Source: Paeniglutamicibacter antarcticus_C | GTDB taxonomy: Bacteria > Actinomycetota > Actinomycetes > Actinomycetales > Micrococcaceae | Reading direction: 5' to 3' | DNA: 64,000 nt | Assembly (NCBI RefSeq): GCF_039544305.1 | Contig: NZ_BAABLK010000028.1 | Location: forward strand, 124,001-188,000 | Part shown: piece after piece, positions 44,220 to 52,487 of the stretch | Position numbering within the stretch: the stretch's first letter is position 1 | Layout of the letters: every line of letters begins with the position of its first letter | Made by a program: the position numbers and the translations under genes | The notes under the pieces: generated by a model | What the model saw: only the letters and a program-made list of their open reading frames with translations | Databases searched by the model: none | Told to the model about the DNA's origin: nothing

Positions 44220-44236
44220 TTCTATTCAGCGTAGAA
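44220..44236 (+). promoter_or_regulatory. BlaI-like dyad over the kinase promoter
   Basis: TTCTAT-TCAGC-GTAGAA: the same TTCTAY-N5-GTAGAA dyad found twice in front of cydA. It covers the kinase gene's -10 (TAGAAA, 44232-44237), which ends six bases before the ATG at 44244. Confidence 0.5.
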
Positions 44237-44243
44237 ATTACTT

Positions 44244-45881
44244 ATGGAATCATATGAAGAACCGCTGCCGTTCCCGCAGATAAAGGGATACCGGGCAGTA
44301 CGGCATCTCGACGATGGCTCGGGCAGCTCCGTCTGGGTCGTGGAAGATATTTCCACACATGAAGAGCTGGTTGTGAAGATTCTCGGGAACACCACGGATC
44401 TGGAAACCGGCGCAGCGGAATCACTACAGGTCCGACACGAGTTTCTAGTTGAAGAGATCAGACGGCTCGAAACCTCGATGGGCCCGGGAATACTGATGGA
44501 GTACTGCCCGGCCGGCTCGGCAGCACAGATTGTGGCTGGGCGAGGCCCCTTGAGCGTGGGGGAGACCATCACGGTGGTCGCACCGATTGCCGGAGCCTTG
44601 GCGTTCCTGCACGCCCAAGGATTGACGCACGGTGACCTGAGCCCGAGAAACATCTTGTTCACTGCCGTGGGAAAACCAAAGCTCGGCGACTTTGGTATGC
44701 ACCGCAGGGTGGGGCAACTGCCGGGAAACTACGGCACTCAAGGATTCTGCGCGCCGGAAACCAGCCATGGCACCGGGGCCGAGGCGCTGGAACCCGCTAG
44801 GGATGTCTATGCCTTGGCCGCATGTACCTGGTATCTGCTCACCGGACGTGCGCCCAACGCCACAGCCAACAGGGTGCCATTGGGCTCCATGGTGCCGGAC
44901 GTCAACGACGAATTCGCCAGGCTGCTTGAGCAGGCACTGGACCTCGATCCGGGGAACCGTCCGAGCGCCGAACAGTTCGGGCAACGAATCTTCGTCGCCG
45001 GTGAGCCTGTGCCTGTGGAGCTCAGCGAGGCCATTGAACATCATGCGCTCAAGCACATGCTCACCACCCAGCAATCAACTCCTGCGGGCCGGTCCCGGGG
45101 TGGATATCGACGTCGGGGGAATCCCACTGCGGCGGACAAAGAGCTATTGAAGCAACGGCGTGCCCAGATCAAGGCCCAGGAGAAACCTGCCCCTCGACGG
45201 CTCCGGCTTGCTTGCGAGGAAGGGGGAAGCACACACACGGATTCGCAAGAGCGGGCCGAAGAGCCACGGGAAGCCAGGCAACACCGGATACGTGGCCTCA
45301 AGTGGGGGAACATGCGCCTAGTGGTAGGACTGGTTGCCGGGGTGCTGCTGGTTGGGACAGCAGCAGTGGCAGCGGCACTGAGTGGATCCACCAACGAACC
45401 GGCCACAGCGCAAACGCAAGGAAGCCAAGAAGCCGCAGCAACCACGGAGCAGAGCGGAGAATCGAAACCGTCACAAGCCGTCACCAGCCCATCACAGAGG
45501 GAGCTCGCGCACATAGCAGACGGTTTGGTTGCTTTACGCGACGACGGCTTGATGAGCGGAAATCCGGACGAACTGAAACTCATCCATGCGTCGGGTTCGC
45601 CGGCCCTGGCTGTAGACGAAAACTTCATGGAGAAGATGAAGCGCTTCGGCTTGCACCTCGAAGGCCTGGCCACGAAACTCAGCGGCGTGGAGGTGATGCC
45701 AAGTAACGGGAAAATCCGGACGGCACTCGAAGCGGACAGCACCCAAAGCGGCTATCGATACGTCGATGCCGAGGGAAAGACCGTGGTGAACGTCAAGGAG
45801 TCCGCTAGTCAACATGTCAGAATGCTCTTGCGATTCGACGATGGCCAATGGCGGATCTGGGAAGTGACAGCAGCGCGTTGA
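44244..45881 (+). CDS. Membrane Ser/Thr protein kinase, PknB type
   Basis: Protein of 545 residues. Kinase domain at about 14-262: glycine-rich loop (DGSGSSVWV), ATP lysine K45, catalytic loop H129-G-D-L-S-P-R-N136, and D149-F-G151. The loop has HGD rather than HRD and Ser in place of the Lys of DLKPEN, and the activation loop has few phosphorylatable residues, but K45, D131, N136 and D149 remain. A basic juxtamembrane region precedes a membrane segment at about 359-379 and a 165-residue extracytoplasmic domain without PASTA repeats. Likely leaderless, with a BlaI-like dyad over its -10. Active or regulatory kinase cannot be settled from sequence. Confidence 0.85.
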   Translation: MESYEEPLPFPQIKGYRAVRHLDDGSGSSVWVVEDISTHEELVVKILGNTTDLETGAAESLQVRHEFLVEEIRRLETSMGPGILMEYCPAGSAAQIVAGRGPLSVGETITVVAPIAGALAFLHAQGLTHGDLSPRNILFTAVGKPKLGDFGMHRRVGQLPGNYGTQGFCAPETSHGTGAEALEPARDVYALAACTWYLLTGRAPNATANRVPLGSMVPDVNDEFARLLEQALDLDPGNRPSAEQFGQRIFVAGEPVPVELSEAIEHHALKHMLTTQQSTPAGRSRGGYRRRGNPTAADKELLKQRRAQIKAQEKPAPRRLRLACEEGGSTHTDSQERAEEPREARQHRIRGLKWGNMRLVVGLVAGVLLVGTAAVAAALSGSTNEPATAQTQGSQEAAATTEQSGESKPSQAVTSPSQRELAHIADGLVALRDDGLMSGNPDELKLIHASGSPALAVDENFMEKMKRFGLHLEGLATKLSGVEVMPSNGKIRTALEADSTQSGYRYVDAEGKTVVNVKESASQHVRMLLRFDDGQWRIWEVTAAR

Positions 45882-45938
45882 GGTCCCGCGGCGGCCGGTG
45901 CGCCCAATGCCGTTGTGGGACACACCGGCGGTGCACAC

Positions 45939-46373
45939 TTAGCTCAGGCGGGCATCCAAGGTGATGGATGGAACCGCTGCCAAGGCAACGGACACGGGGC
46001 ATCCTTCCTTCGCGGTCTGGGCATGCTTCTGGAATTCCTCATTCTCGAGCCCCGGGACGGTTGCCTTCAGGAGGAGCCTGATTTCAGTGATCTTGGGGCC
46101 GTCGCTGGTATCGAAGTCCACTTCGGCCGTGGTCTCCAGCTTTTCAGCCACGTGACCGGCTTCCTTCAAGACGTTGCTCAGTGCCATCGAAAAACACGCG
46201 GAGTGCGCTGCCGCGATCAATTCCTCCGGGCTAGTCTTGCCCTCTGCTGCTTCGGCCCTTGCGCGCCACGTGACGGGGAATGTACCGATCCCCGATGTTT
46301 CGAAAGTGGTTTCGCCGTTTCCGGACGGTAGGTCTCCGGACCAAACGGTGCTTGCGTTTCGTGTTACTGCCAT
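45939..46373 (-). CDS. osmC: OsmC/Ohr family peroxiredoxin
   Basis: Thiol peroxidase of 144 residues reducing organic hydroperoxides. The OsmC fold motifs SPEELIAAAHSACFSMAL and KEGCPVSVAL carry the catalytic cysteines C60 (peroxidatic) and C125. The ATG at 46373 has an AAGGAG site; the open frame further upstream is not part of it. OsmC rather than Ohr is suggested by the SPEELIAAAHSACFSMALS pattern. It is convergent with the kinase gene. Confidence 0.88.
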   Translation of the reverse strand: MAVTRNASTVWSGDLPSGNGETTFETSGIGTFPVTWRARAEAAEGKTSPEELIAAAHSACFSMALSNVLKEAGHVAEKLETTAEVDFDTSDGPKITEIRLLLKATVPGLENEEFQKHAQTAKEGCPVSVALAAVPSITLDARLS

Positions 46374-46474
46374 GGTGACAACTCCTTGAACATGCAACGG
46401 GATGAAGGCGGGTGCCTTCACTGCCCATCCTAGGACGCCGAGTGGAGGAACCGAAGAAGATAACGTTAAACCCA

Positions 46475-46515
46475 GATGCGGTGGTCCACCAGGACTACTG
46501 GTGGACCACCGCATC
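46475..46515. terminator. Hairpin terminator with perfect 18-bp stem
   Basis: Perfect 18-bp inverted repeat (46475-46492 and 46498-46515) with loop GACTA, 37 bp downstream of the minus-strand gene ending at 46553. Confidence 0.7.
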
Positions 46516-46552
46516 GATTACCCGAAACTGCCGGAGAACATGCGTCCGGGAA

Positions 46553-46903
46553 TTAGACCCAGAGAACCGCAACAGCGATGGCAATCAAGGCAGTGCCACC
46601 GGTACCGTGGGCCAATCCCTTGGGAACCTCCAGGCCTTTCTTGATCTTTTTGCGGCCTAAAAGTGCCGCAACAAACACTCCGATGGCCAGCAGAAGCTTG
46701 ACGCCGATCTTGATGTTGTTGACCTCGCCGTCGCCCATTTCGGCTAAGCCGACCAATAGCAGGCCAGTGACCAGCTGGGCGATGGCACCGTACCACTGCC
46801 AGATGTTCACGGTGGGGGTCTTGAAGTTGGCGAGCCATCCACCGAAGATAGCCGCTGCGCCTAAAACGTGCAGGAAAACGAGGAACGCATGCAAGAAAGT
46901 CAT
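46553..46903 (-). CDS. Small four-segment membrane protein
   Basis: Protein of 116 residues with four hydrophobic segments (about 3-22, 38-55, 66-82, 98-115) separated by short polar loops, e.g. NFKTPTVNIWQWYG and GRKKIKKGLEVPKG. Many actinobacteria encode it; function unknown, no cofactor motif visible. ATG at 46903. It lies between two strong terminators, so it is its own transcription unit. Confidence 0.78.
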   Translation of the reverse strand: MTFLHAFLVFLHVLGAAAIFGGWLANFKTPTVNIWQWYGAIAQLVTGLLLVGLAEMGDGEVNNIKIGVKLLLAIGVFVAALLGRKKIKKGLEVPKGLAHGTGGTALIAIAVAVLWV

Positions 46904-46971
46904 GCTTCAACCATAATCGAAAGTGCCCGTCACTTGGCATTTGGTTGATCAAAGGTGGCCGAGGACATAAC

Positions 46972-47010
46972 AAAGGGGCGGTCACCGCTAAAAGCAGTGA
47001 CCGCCCCTTT
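46972..47010. terminator. Bidirectional terminator at the end of the E2 gene
   Basis: Perfect 14-bp stem AAAGGGGCGGTCAC/GTGACCGCCCCTTT (46972-46985 and 46997-47010) with T-run on the plus strand and AAA on the other. It ends 12 bp past the E2 stop. Confidence 0.85.
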
Positions 47011-47022
47011 TGCTACTGGTTC

Positions 47023-48730
47023 CTAGAGACCCAGGTCGGCTTCGAAGGCGCCTTCTCCAAGGCGGACCTTCAGCGTCTGCAGGAAGCGTCCAGCGTCCGC
47101 GCCGTCGACCAATCGGTGGTCGTAGGTCAGCGACAGATACATCATGTGACGGATGGCGATGGTGTCATCGCCGTCTGCGTCGGCTACGACGACTGCGCGC
47201 TTGACGATGGCGCCGATGCCCAGGATGGCAACCTGAGGCTGGTTGATGATCGGGGTGTCAAAGAGCGCTCCGACCGAACCGATGTTCGTGATCGAGAACG
47301 TTCCGCCGGACAGCTCGTCCGGACCGATCTTGTTGTTGCGGGTACGCGATGCGACATCAGCGATCTTCCCGGCCAGGCCGGCAAGGTTCAGGTCGCCAGC
47401 GTCGTTGATGACCGGAACCAGCAGGCCCTTGTCGGTGTCCACCGCAATCGCCAGGTGCTCGGCGTTGTGGTAGGTGATTTCCTGCTTGGACTCGTCGTAC
47501 TCGGCGTTAAGCTTCGGGTGCTGCTTCAGCGCCTCGGCAACTNCGCAGCTTGAAGATTCGGGTCATGTCGACCTCGTGCACCTGGGTCAGCTGGGTGGAG
47601 ATTTCCAGCGACTCGCGCATGCGGCGGGCGATGACCTGACGGATGCGCGGTGCCTTCTCTGTGGTGCCACGAAGCGAGGAAGCGGCAACCACCGGGGCGG
47701 CGGCCTTGGCAGCTGGTGCGGCCGAAGGCGCTGCGGGTGTGGCGGCCGGGGTGCTCTTGGCTGCGGCAGCTGCATCGACGACGTCCTGCTTGCGGATTCG
47801 ACCGCCAACACCGGTACCGGTCACGGTGGACAGGTCGACGTTGCTCTGGTTGGCTAAGCGGCGAACCAGCGGGGTGACATATCCGTCGTTCCCTGCTGCT
47901 GGAGCCGGAGCGGTTTTTTCTGCTGCCGGAACGGAGGGGGCCGACGGGGCTGCCGCCGGTGACTCAGGTGCCTTGGCTGGTGCTTCGGGTGCCTTCGCAG
48001 GTGCCTCGGGTGCCTTCGCAGGTGCCTCGGGTGCCTTGGCGGGTGTCTCGGGTGCCTTGGCGGGCTCCTCAGCTGCCTTCGTGGGTGCCTCGGGTGCCTT
48101 GGCGTCAGCTGAACCAATAACAGCCAAAACTGCTCCGACTTCGGCTGTTTCGTCTTCCGGAACGCGTATTTCCAGCAAGGTGCCGGCAACGGGGGACGGC
48201 ACCTCGGTGTCGACCTTGTCGGTGGAAACCTCGAGCAGCGGCTCGTCAACGGCAACTTCTTCGCCTACGGCCTTGAGCCAGCGGGTGACAGTGCCTTCGG
48301 TGACTGATTCGCCCAGGGCCGGGAGAGTGATCTCGGTACCTGATGACGGTGCAGCTGCGGATGAAGCCGACGGCGCGGATTCAGGGGCCGGAGCCTCGAC
48401 CTCCGCTGGAGCTTCTTCCTTGGCAGGCGCCTCTTTGGCAGGCGCCTCTTTGGCAGGCGCCTCTTTGGCAGGTGCCTCGGAGGCTGAGCCAGAGCCATCG
48501 CCAATGCGAACCAGTGCGGCACCGACCTCGGCGGTCTCGTCCTCGGGGACGAGGATTTCCTCGATGACGCCAGCTACGGGCGAAGGGATTTCGGTGTCAA
48601 CCTTGTCGGTTGAAACTTCCAGCAACGGCTCGTCGACCTCGACGCGGTCTCCGACCTGCTTGAGCCAGCGCGTAACGGTGCCTTCGGTGACGCTTTCACC
48701 CAGGGCGGGCAAGTTCACGGTTTCGGACAT
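47023..48730 (-). CDS. sucB: Dihydrolipoamide acyltransferase E2 (SucB/DlaT type), with an assembly gap
   Basis: E2 core of a 2-oxoacid dehydrogenase complex, carrying acyl groups on lipoyl-lysine. From the N-terminus: lipoyl domain 1 (1-76, K43), Ala/Pro/Lys/Glu linker, lipoyl domain 2 (133-206, K172), a longer repeat linker to 270, peripheral-subunit-binding domain (291-327), and the catalytic domain with SYDHRLVDG at the end. A single N at 47543 breaks the frame: MTRIFKL runs into an unrelated frame and VAEALKQHPKLNA resumes in a shifted one. About 20-30 conserved residues between them are missing, so this is an assembly gap rather than a mutation. Actinobacterial SucB/DlaT serves 2-oxoglutarate or pyruvate dehydrogenase; which one is not resolvable here. 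Confidence 0.9.
47966..48105 (-). repeat. 21-bp tandem repeats encoding the E2 linker (PAKAPEA)n
   Basis: About six imperfect copies of a 21-bp unit coding for the PAKAPEA heptad in the second flexible linker of the E2 protein. Confidence 0.8.
48421..48480 (-). repeat. 15-bp tandem repeats encoding the first E2 linker (APAKE)4
   Basis: Three exact 15-bp copies plus one variant, coding APAKE. The identity at DNA level suggests recent expansion by slippage. Confidence 0.85.
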
Positions 48731-48824
48731 CTTGTTCCCGTTCTCCTAAAACTAAATTTCTATGTGCGAGAGATCCGCGGTTTCCCGCTTTTCCCGTGGG
48801 AGGTCAGTGCCTCCGAGCTTAGTG

Positions 48825-48863
48825 CACGGGGCACGAATTCCTCGGTGGAATACGTGCCCCGTG
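48825..48863 (-). terminator. Long hairpin between lpdA and the E2 gene
   Basis: CACGGGGCACG (48825-48835) pairs with CGTGCCCCGTG (48853-48863), with a second perfect stem ATTCC/GGAAT inside. It starts 12 bp after the lpdA stop. No T-run; it may tune, rather than end, read-through into sucB. Confidence 0.5.
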
Positions 48864-48875
48864 AAGCAATTGTGA

Positions 48876-50255
48876 CTAACCGTGCAGAGGCTTGCCGGCC
48901 AGAGCCATGGCTGCCTCGCCGAGTGCTTCGTTCTGCGTCGGGTGTGCGTGGATGAGCTGTGCGACATCCTCCGGGTATGCTTCCCAGTTCACGATCAGCT
49001 GTGCTTCGCCGACCTGCTCGCCGATGCGTCCGCCGATGCCGTGGACGCCCACGATGGGTCCGTTCTTGACGCGGATCATCTTGATCATGCCGGAGGTGCC
49101 CAGGATCGAGGACTTGCCGTTGCCGGCCAGATTGTACTCGACGGTCTCGATTTGGTCGTCGCCGAACTTGGCCTTGGCAGCCGGTTCGGAGTAGCCGACC
49201 GAAGCGATTTCCGGTTCGCAGTAGGTGACCTTGGGGATGTTGATGTCTTCGACGATCACCGGGTTCAGGCCGCCGATTTCCTCGGCGACGAAGATGCCAT
49301 GCTGGTAGCCGCGGTGTGCGAGCTGAAGGCCCGGGACAATGTCGCCGATGGCGTAGATATTGCCCACGCCGGTGTGGCAGCGCTCGTTGGCGAGCACGAA
49401 GCCACGATCCATCGGGATGCCCTGTTCTTCGTAGCCCAGGCCCTCGGTGACCGGGCCACGACCCACGGCAACCAGGACGATATCGGCTTCAAGAATCTTG
49501 CCGTCTGCCAGGGAGACCTTGACGCCGTTGGCGTCCTGCTCGACCTTTTCGAAGAAGACGCCGGTGTTGAACTTGATGCCACGCTTCTTGAAGGCACGTT
49601 CCAGGGACTTGATGATCGCCGGATCCTCGTTGGGCACCAGTGAGGGAAGGCCTTCGACGATGGTCACATCGACACCGAAGGATTTCCACACGGAGGCAAA
49701 CTCGACGCCGATGACGCCGCCGCCGAGCACGATGGCGCTCTTGGGCAGGTCCTCCATGTTCAGTGCTTCGGTGCTGGTGAGCACGCGTCCGCCGATTTCC
49801 AGACCGAAGGTCTTGGACATCGAACCGGTGGCCAGGATGAGGTTCTTGCCTTTGTAGGCCACGCCGTCAACGTCAATGGTGTCCTTGGAGACCAAGCGGC
49901 CGTTACCTTCGATAACGGTCACCTTCTTCATCTTCAGCAAACCGGTGAGTCCCTTGAACTTTCCGGCTACAATCCCGTCCTTGTAGCTGCGCACGGCGCC
50001 GAGGTCGATGGAGTCCAGCGTGGTGTTGATTCCGTACTTTGCGCCTTCGCGAGCGTTCTCGGCCAATTCGGCGGAGTGCAGGTACGCCTTGGTGGGGATG
50101 CAACCGGTGTGCAGGCACGTGCCACCGAGCTTGGCCTTTTCAATCAAGCCGACGGTGAAACCCAGCTGCACGGCGCGCAGGGCTGCCGAGTAGCCAGCGG
50201 AACCGCCGCCGAGAATGAGGATGTCGAATTCTTGCGTTGCTGCCGATTCGGCCAC
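48876..50255 (-). CDS. lpdA: Dihydrolipoyl dehydrogenase E3
   Basis: FAD flavoprotein re-oxidising dihydrolipoyl groups of E2 with NAD+. The 459-residue protein has the N-terminal FAD loop LILGGGSAGYSAALRA, the redox disulfide C47-x4-C52 (GGTCLHTGCIPTK), an NAD-binding loop (VLGGGVIGVEFA), IYAIGDIVPGLQLAH, and the dimer-interface HAHPTQNEALGEA whose His-Glu pair is catalytic. Starts on GTG at 50255 with GAGGGA upstream. Followed by sucB after 145 bp. A BlaI-like dyad lies about 250 bp upstream. Confidence 0.95.
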   Translation of the reverse strand: MAESAATQEFDILILGGGSAGYSAALRAVQLGFTVGLIEKAKLGGTCLHTGCIPTKAYLHSAELAENAREGAKYGINTTLDSIDLGAVRSYKDGIVAGKFKGLTGLLKMKKVTVIEGNGRLVSKDTIDVDGVAYKGKNLILATGSMSKTFGLEIGGRVLTSTEALNMEDLPKSAIVLGGGVIGVEFASVWKSFGVDVTIVEGLPSLVPNEDPAIIKSLERAFKKRGIKFNTGVFFEKVEQDANGVKVSLADGKILEADIVLVAVGRGPVTEGLGYEEQGIPMDRGFVLANERCHTGVGNIYAIGDIVPGLQLAHRGYQHGIFVAEEIGGLNPVIVEDINIPKVTYCEPEIASVGYSEPAAKAKFGDDQIETVEYNLAGNGKSSILGTSGMIKMIRVKNGPIVGVHGIGGRIGEQVGEAQLIVNWEAYPEDVAQLIHAHPTQNEALGEAAMALAGKPLHG

Positions 50256-50505
50256 GTGAACGCTCCCTCGTTAAGAGTTGTGGCCGACGAAGCGGTCGAC
50301 CTGGTGTCTGTTGGGTGTATGTGCCGGCCCGTGAGGGCCAGCAGAACTGCGGTGGTGCTAGTGATCTATCAGGTTTACCTTAGCCCCCCGAAACGCGCTC
50401 GGCCACATACGGTGAGGCAGATTGCGTGTGCATGTGACGTGTTGCACAGTGGCGGCGACCCCTCGAAATGGCCGAAGGGCCGCCGTTCCACTGACATGCG
50501 GTTTC

Positions 50506-50522
50506 TTCTACAAAGCATAGAA
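50506..50522 (-). promoter_or_regulatory. BlaI-like dyad upstream of lpdA
   Basis: On the minus strand TTCTAT-GCTTT-GTAGAA, the same form as the site over the kinase promoter. It lies 30 bp after the pepA stop and 250 bp before lpdA. Nothing else is recognisable in the 296-bp pepA-lpdA gap apart from a small GGGCGG/CCGCCC hairpin at 50532-50546. Confidence 0.4.
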
Positions 50523-50551
50523 ATCACCGGAGGGCGGGCTCCGCCCAGGGG

Positions 50552-52084
50552 CTACCTGGCTGAGGACATTTCCTCGGCCAAGGCCACAAGGGTGCGGACC
50601 GAGGAACCGGTTCCGTTCTTATGGGTGTACCCGTAGGGTGCCTGCTCGTTGAATGCGGGGCCGGCAATATCCACGTGTGCCCACGGGATCTTGGTTCCGT
50701 TGACTTCGCCCACGAATTCGTTGAGGAACACCGCGGCGGTCATCATTCCGCCCATGCGCTCACCGATGTTGGCTAGGTCGGCTACCTGGGAATCGATGCT
50801 CGGGCGCAGTTCCTCCGGCAGCGGCATGCCCCATGCGGCTTCCCCTGCCTTGTTGGCTGCGGTAACCACTGCGTCGCGAAGAACCGAATCTCCCATGACG
50901 CCGGCGGTGCGCAGGCCAAGGGCAACCATCTGGGCGCCGGTGAGGGTGGCAACGTCGATCAGCGCATCTGGCTTCTCGGCGCTGGCTGCAACCAAGCCGT
51001 CGGCCATGACCAGGCGGCCCTCGGCGTCGGTGTTGAGAACCTCAACGGTTTTTCCTCCGAAGATGGAAATGACATCGCCGGGGCGCGTCGCTCCACCGCC
51101 GGGCATGTTCTCGGCCAGGCACAGCCAGCCGGTGACCTTGATCGGAAGGGCCAGCTCAGCCATCGCAACAATCGACTGGAAGACTGTGGCGGCGCCGGCC
51201 ATGTCGCATTTCATTGCGTGCATGTTCGCTGCAGGCTTGATGGAAATGCCGCCGGTGTCAAAGGTGATGCCCTTGCCCACCAGGGCCAGGTGCTTGGTCG
51301 CCTTGGCCGGGGTGTACTCGATCTTCACCATGCGTGGCTTGCGCACGGAGCCGCCACCAACGCCCATCAAACCGCCGTAGCCGTCCTTGTCCAGCTTCTT
51401 CTCGTCGAAGACCGTGACCTTCAAGGGCTGGTTCTTCACGGAGTCCTTGACCTCCTGGGCAAAGGTCTCCGGGTACAGCACGTTGGGTGCAACGTTGACC
51501 AGGTCGCGGGTGGCGCGCACTGCGCGACCCAAGATTGCCGCACGCTTCAGTGCTGCGGTAAGGCCCTTGTCTGCCGATGCGGCGGTGGCGATGATCGCTT
51601 CGCCCAGCGGAGACTTGGTCTCAGGGGTGGAGCGGTGGCTATTGAAGCTGTAGGCGCCCAGGGCAATGCCCTCGGCGACTGCGGAAGCCTGTTCCAAGGT
51701 GGCTGCCGGCAGTGCAAAGAGCACAGTGGAGACGCCCTTGAGCTGGCGGGTGGCCGAACCGGCGGCACGGCGCAGTGCCTCTTCGGTCAAGGTGGATTCC
51801 TCAAAGGAACCCAAGCCCGCGAAGGCCAACAGCTGGGCCTTGGTCTCGGCGACGGCCGGCAAACGGACCAATTCATCGGCGGCGCCGGTGATGTTCAGGG
51901 CGGCCAAGGAGTCCTGCAGGGTGTCGGTCACCTTGGCGCTGAAAGGGGAAGCCACCAGTACGGGGCCATCGGTGCCCTTGACGACACCGAGAACCAGCGC
52001 GCCGGCGCCGATGCGCTTGATGTCGGTGGAAACGGCGGTCAGCTTGAGATCGATGGAGTTGATCACAGAACGATTCCTGTTCAT
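50552..52084 (-). CDS. pepA: Leucyl aminopeptidase (M17)
   Basis: Cytoplasmic two-metal exopeptidase, 510 residues. The variable N-terminal macrodomain-like part (1-180) is followed by the catalytic domain with KGITFDTGGISIKP, MKCDMAGAA (metal ligands), the NTDAEGRLVMADGL signature, and TLTGAQMVALG. Linkage to sucB/lpdA is common in actinobacteria. It may release N-terminal residues for turnover, or cleave Cys-Gly, as in M17 relatives. ATG at 52084; the promoter must lie in the 403-bp gap shared with the PAC2 gene. Confidence 0.94.
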   Translation of the reverse strand: MNRNRSVINSIDLKLTAVSTDIKRIGAGALVLGVVKGTDGPVLVASPFSAKVTDTLQDSLAALNITGAADELVRLPAVAETKAQLLAFAGLGSFEESTLTEEALRRAAGSATRQLKGVSTVLFALPAATLEQASAVAEGIALGAYSFNSHRSTPETKSPLGEAIIATAASADKGLTAALKRAAILGRAVRATRDLVNVAPNVLYPETFAQEVKDSVKNQPLKVTVFDEKKLDKDGYGGLMGVGGGSVRKPRMVKIEYTPAKATKHLALVGKGITFDTGGISIKPAANMHAMKCDMAGAATVFQSIVAMAELALPIKVTGWLCLAENMPGGGATRPGDVISIFGGKTVEVLNTDAEGRLVMADGLVAASAEKPDALIDVATLTGAQMVALGLRTAGVMGDSVLRDAVVTAANKAGEAAWGMPLPEELRPSIDSQVADLANIGERMGGMMTAAVFLNEFVGEVNGTKIPWAHVDIAGPAFNEQAPYGYTHKNGTGSSVRTLVALAEEMSSAR

Positions 52085-52487
52085 TAGATTCTGTACATGA
52101 GCGTCAAATGCACATGCTTCGAAGGAGCCAAAACGTCAACGTATGACCCTGGTTACGGGTACGCGAAAGACGATTGGCCTTTACCGATCGTATCGCTGAG
52201 ACGGAGCACACAGCACATCCGAAGGATAAACGGCTTAGAATTGGGGATGGACCACGGGAAGAAAACAGCTTCAAGAGCGGTTGACCCCTCCTGTAGGCAA
52301 CCGTACGAATCACTTTTTGGGTTCTTTCGGCCCTCACCCACCTTTGGATTTCCTTGGATTGCGACGCACCGAGCCAGTTCTCGGCCAATCTCGGGATGAA
52401 CACGAGGGAAACTTCTTGGAGCACGTTTTTCAAGGTGGAGGTGTGGTCGATGGAACCCATGGAAACAACCTGAAAGGAGCAGCGGCA
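52085..52487. other. 403-bp divergent intergenic region, pepA and PAC2 gene
   Basis: No gene supported: the open frames here have no recognisable product or ribosome binding site. The one promoter candidate is listed separately (52281-52309). No strong dyad was seen. Confidence 0.5.
52281..52309 (+). promoter_or_regulatory. PAC2 gene promoter candidate
   Basis: TTGACC (52281-52286), 17-bp spacer, TACGAA (52304-52309), about 180 bp before the ATG at 52488. Confidence 0.35.

Noticed and set aside
52097..52399. 100-codon open frame upstream of the PAC2 gene
   Set aside because: No ribosome binding site, no recognisable product, and it overlaps the promoter candidate.
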